The notes under the pieces are model-generated. The model was not told the origin of the DNA. It made no database searches and worked only from the letters and a program-made list of their open reading frames with translations. Shown here piece after piece: positions 41,182 to 43,709 of a DNA stretch of 43,709 bases. Made by a program: the position numbers and the translations under genes. The stretch spans positions 1 to 43,709 of the forward strand of contig CANQVS010000018.1 in assembly GCA_947627345.1 (NCBI GenBank). The letters are read 5' to 3'. The DNA comes from an uncultured Clostridia bacterium (GTDB lineage Bacteria > Bacillota > Clostridia > Oscillospirales > Acutalibacteraceae). Positions within the stretch are counted from its first letter, which is position 1. Every line of letters begins with the position of its first letter.

Positions 41182-43383
41182 TTATTTTACTTTTACAACG
41201 CAGGTTATTGTTTTACCGTCTACTTTTGCGGTAATCGTCGCCTTTCCTGATTTAACCGCAGTAATCTTTCCTGAGGAAACCTTTGCAATTGATTTAGCCG
41301 AAGTTTTCCAAACAGGCGTCGCTCCCGTAGAACGGCTTACAGTTAACTGCTTGCTTTGTCCAGCTTTAAGAGTAATCTTAGATGCGGAAAGTTTTGGGTC
41401 CAATACCTTTACAACACATTTCATCGTAACGCCGTTTCTTGTGGCGGTGATTGTAGCCTCGCCATACTTTTTGGCAGTAATTTTACCGGATGAATTAACG
41501 GTTGCGACTTTTGTATTAAGACTTTTCCAGTTAACTGTACCGTCACCGCCTGTTACGGAGAGTGCCTTTGTATTTCCCTTTAAAATATTTAAAGAGTTTT
41601 TTGAAATTACGGGATTATTAACCTTGATTTTACATTTGAGTATAAATGAACTTACAGTTGCAGTAACATAGGTTGTACCCTTTTTCTGACCTGTAACTAC
41701 ACCCTTTTTACTTATTTTTGCTATTTTGTTATTTTGGCTTGCATATGTAATAGAACCAGTAGCGGATTTAAGCTCAAGAGTATATTTATTTTTAAGGTAA
41801 ACCTTTTTTGATGTTGTTGAAAGGTATGGCTTTACCTTGTATACAGTTCCGTCAAATGAACCGTTCTTATATTTACAGTCATTAAGAGATACCCATCCCG
41901 TTTTACCGCTGTACTTGGTCTTACCCCATGTCAACGTGCTTGTGTATTCAACCTTGGTAATTTTGAGAGACGCCGACTTAGGAACCGTGGTAAGATTTTT
42001 CTTTGTGCCTGTGTATTTATTTTTTAAATTTATTTTCTTCTTCGTCGTAAAGTTTTCGTAATCTTTGGGGTATTTATAAACCTTAACCTTACTTGTAAAT
42101 GTAAATGAGCCTGCTGTAGCTGTGATTGTAACCGTACCATCAGAAACGCCCTTAACCTTTCCCGCAGAACTTACTGTCGCAATCTTCTTGTCCGAACTGC
42201 TCCATTTAACAGTTTCAGTCGCTCCGACAACCTTTAAGGTTACAGTGTCACCGATACAGGTTTGAACTGAAGTTTTATCAATATAAGGATTTTCAACCGT
42301 CACCTTACAACTTGCGCTTCCTGTCTTTGTTTTGCAGGTAATTTTTGCACTGCCTTCTTTAAGGGCCGTAATTTTTCCTTTTTTAGAAACCTTAGCTACA
42401 TCGGAATCAGAACTTTTATAGGTTGCTCCGAGTCCGTTTTGAATGCTTAGTTTCTTTTTAGCGTCAACATAAAGCGTCGCTTTATCAGGAGAAACCTTCG
42501 GCGGAAGTTGATAATATTCTTCACCTATACTTCCGTTTATGTAATCGCAGTAATTAAGAGCACACCAGCCGGTTTTTCCGCTGTAAGCAGTGTAGCCCCA
42601 GAGGTATCCTCCGGCAAGAGTAAATTTAGTGACCTCAATCATTTCACCGAACGAAAGCGTTGCAACCTTTTTAGAGCTTGTACTGCTTTTGGCTCTAAGA
42701 GTAAGGGCGTCAACGTTTACCTGCCAATTCTCATAGGTGTCGGGCTCTTTTTCAGGTTCTTCTGCTTGTCCGTATTTAGGGTTGCCGTATCCTATAACGT
42801 ATTTATTGGTGAGCGTACGAGATGAATTTGTAGTGTAATGGGTAACGCTTTCGTTAGTTGCATTACCTTCAATAACATCAAGATAATTTCCGTTTAATCC
42901 CGCCAATATACCCGTATGAGTTGATACGGATGAACTTCCGCCGTCACGATAGAATACTACGTCACCCTTTTTCGGCGTATAATTGCCACCATAATATTTA
43001 CTGTCGTGCCATCTTCCTATTGACTTAAACCAGTTAACCTCGGTACTGCACGAGGCATATTTTTTAATTGCGGTCTGCGGAACTTTAGCTTGATCTGCAC
43101 ACCAGCTTACAAACATTGCGCACCAAGGCTGATTTACAAAACTCTTGTTGTACCAGTATCCGTATTTGGTACCCGCCGAATTTTCCTTATAGCCGACCTG
43201 CGTTCTTGCTACACCGATAATATCGTTTATATAATTTCCTGTGTTTTTATATGTATTGGGATAACCGGTCGGATAAGAGGCCGACTGCACTTCATTATTC
43301 TTAATTTCAAAACCTGCAAATATTGTAAATATTAAAGTTACAATCAGTAAAAACGAAGTTGATTTTTTTAATGCCTTGTTCAT
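41182..43383 (-). CDS. Secreted CHAP-domain protein with SH3-like and bacterial Ig-like repeats
   Basis: A 733-residue exported protein. The signal peptide covers about 1-35. A CHAP amidase/endopeptidase domain (about 50-205) has the catalytic pair Cys88 (QPWCAMFVSWCA) and His156 (VSTHTGILAG), with IEGN near 171-174 as the third site. An SH3b-like domain (about 220-285) follows (LTLRAKSS, GKTGWCALNYCDYI). Then come Big2-like Ig repeats (about 295-365, 366-435, 520-590, 591-660 and 661-733), with a second SH3b-like piece near 440-515 (GKTGWVSLNDCKY). It may cut or remodel peptidoglycan while bound to the cell wall. AGAGGA precedes the ATG. Confidence 0.88.
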   Translation of the reverse strand: MNKALKKSTSFLLIVTLIFTIFAGFEIKNNEVQSASYPTGYPNTYKNTGNYINDIIGVARTQVGYKENSAGTKYGYWYNKSFVNQPWCAMFVSWCADQAKVPQTAIKKYASCSTEVNWFKSIGRWHDSKYYGGNYTPKKGDVVFYRDGGSSSVSTHTGILAGLNGNYLDVIEGNATNESVTHYTTNSSRTLTNKYVIGYGNPKYGQAEEPEKEPDTYENWQVNVDALTLRAKSSTSSKKVATLSFGEMIEVTKFTLAGGYLWGYTAYSGKTGWCALNYCDYINGSIGEEYYQLPPKVSPDKATLYVDAKKKLSIQNGLGATYKSSDSDVAKVSKKGKITALKEGSAKITCKTKTGSASCKVTVENPYIDKTSVQTCIGDTVTLKVVGATETVKWSSSDKKIATVSSAGKVKGVSDGTVTITATAGSFTFTSKVKVYKYPKDYENFTTKKKINLKNKYTGTKKNLTTVPKSASLKITKVEYTSTLTWGKTKYSGKTGWVSLNDCKYKNGSFDGTVYKVKPYLSTTSKKVYLKNKYTLELKSATGSITYASQNNKIAKISKKGVVTGQKKGTTYVTATVSSFILKCKIKVNNPVISKNSLNILKGNTKALSVTGGDGTVNWKSLNTKVATVNSSGKITAKKYGEATITATRNGVTMKCVVKVLDPKLSASKITLKAGQSKQLTVSRSTGATPVWKTSAKSIAKVSSGKITAVKSGKATITAKVDGKTITCVVKVK

Positions 43384-43688
43384 AACTATTCCTCTAAATC
43401 AAAATTATATCATCTTATCTTTCGTAATAAAATTTGTTTATTTAATTAATATTTACTAATTTAATGCATTAGTATTATATTATATCCGTTAAGGACATAA
43501 TTTGACAGTTATTTTTTATTATTGTAACATAGATTTACTCCTCGGTCAACCAATAAATATTCCTTTCAGGAATTTTCGTAAATGTGTACATAAAAAGAGT
43601 GCGGATAGCATTATGCTATCCGCACCTTGTATAATTTAGGTAAACTTATTAAACTTTATCTAAATTAAGGGTTACAATTGAATTTTGA
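43384..43688. other. Intergenic region upstream of the CHAP gene
   Basis: This stretch of about 305 bp has no credible gene. It is AT-rich and contains a TATAAT-like -10 on the minus strand near 43480-43485, without a convincing -35. It also holds the terminator of the next gene to the right. Confidence 0.6.
43599..43625 (-). terminator. Terminator of the gene cut by the right edge
   Basis: GTGCGGATAGCAT and ATGCTATCCGCAC form a near-perfect palindromic stem. On the minus strand it is followed by TCTTTTTATG. It lies about 64 bp beyond the stop of the partial gene. Confidence 0.85.
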
Positions 43689-43709
43689 TTATTTAACCTT
43701 AATCTTAAC
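43689..43709 (-). CDS. C-terminal end of a gene running off the right edge
   Basis: The last codons would read VKIKVK followed by TAA. This Lys/Val/Ile alternation matches the C-termini of the secreted Ig-like proteins in this window (ITIKIK, CVVKVK), and the position before a terminator fits. Only six codons are visible, so the frame and product are tentative. Confidence 0.45.
   Translation of the reverse strand, partial: VKIKVK

Noticed and set aside
40290..43500. Similar strings ATGTACTTAA and ATGTCCTTAA upstream of the copy B lipoprotein and the CHAP gene
   Set aside because: Only two short AT-rich matches with different flanks; this could be chance, so no shared operator is claimed.

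Overview
The window looks like chromosomal DNA of an anaerobic, low-to-medium G+C Firmicute of class Clostridia, most likely a gut Ruminococcus-like member of the Oscillospiraceae. This is inferred from several features: the [FeFe]-hydrogenase maturation set (hydE, hydG, hydF with a TM1266-like regulator), a T-box-controlled trp operon, a secreted starch-binding alpha-amylase, and secreted Lys/Thr-rich proteins with Ig-like, FN3-like, CHAP and SH3 domains. Most genes are on the minus strand. No rRNA, tRNA, phage or transposase gene was seen.

Layout. 1-340: two copies of an intergenic repeat. 344-6206: an S1-domain protein, divergent from a cyclophilin lipoprotein and a HAD phosphatase, then a Cys-rich unknown protein, a secreted FN3/Ig-like protein and a small Xre regulator. 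6207-7270: six tandem repeat copies. 7377-16414: an EF-G-like GTPase, citrate synthase, alpha-amylase, and an operon running (minus strand) from a frameshifted membrane gene through an intact paralogue, an Xre regulator and a Sir2 deacetylase to a Cof-type HAD phosphatase. 16592-23421: a complete trpEGDCFBA operon behind a consensus promoter and a T-box leader whose specifier codon reads UGG (Trp). 23430-23945: three repeat copies. 24339-28469: a promoter, a short attenuator-like leader and the hydrogenase maturation genes. 28480-28870: repeats in reverse orientation. 28943-40249: a secreted Lys-rich protein and a tandemly duplicated transporter module. 40455-41080: reverse repeats. 41182-43383: a large CHAP/SH3/Ig-like secreted protein. 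The right edge cuts the end of one more minus-strand gene.

The most unusual parts are two. The first is a four-gene module: a Cys-motif beta-propeller-like lipoprotein, a second exported protein, an approximately 785-residue permease that looks like two fused ABC-2-type halves, and an ABC ATPase. It occurs twice in tandem. In the downstream copy the ATPase is cut to about 51 codons and carries a Walker A Lys-to-Glu change. The ATPase of the intact copy ends in sequence that closely matches an internal part of the neighbouring secreted-protein gene, read in another frame, so the locus has been rearranged. The second is a family of about 169-bp intergenic repeats in five clusters, whose central hairpin keeps its pairing despite sequence changes.

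Functionally, the trp genes form one tryptophan-biosynthesis operon sensed through tRNA-Trp charging. The hyd genes build the H-cluster of an [FeFe]-hydrogenase encoded elsewhere. The amylase and the cell-surface proteins fit a polysaccharide-degrading gut anaerobe. All family assignments come from reading motifs; no database search was run.
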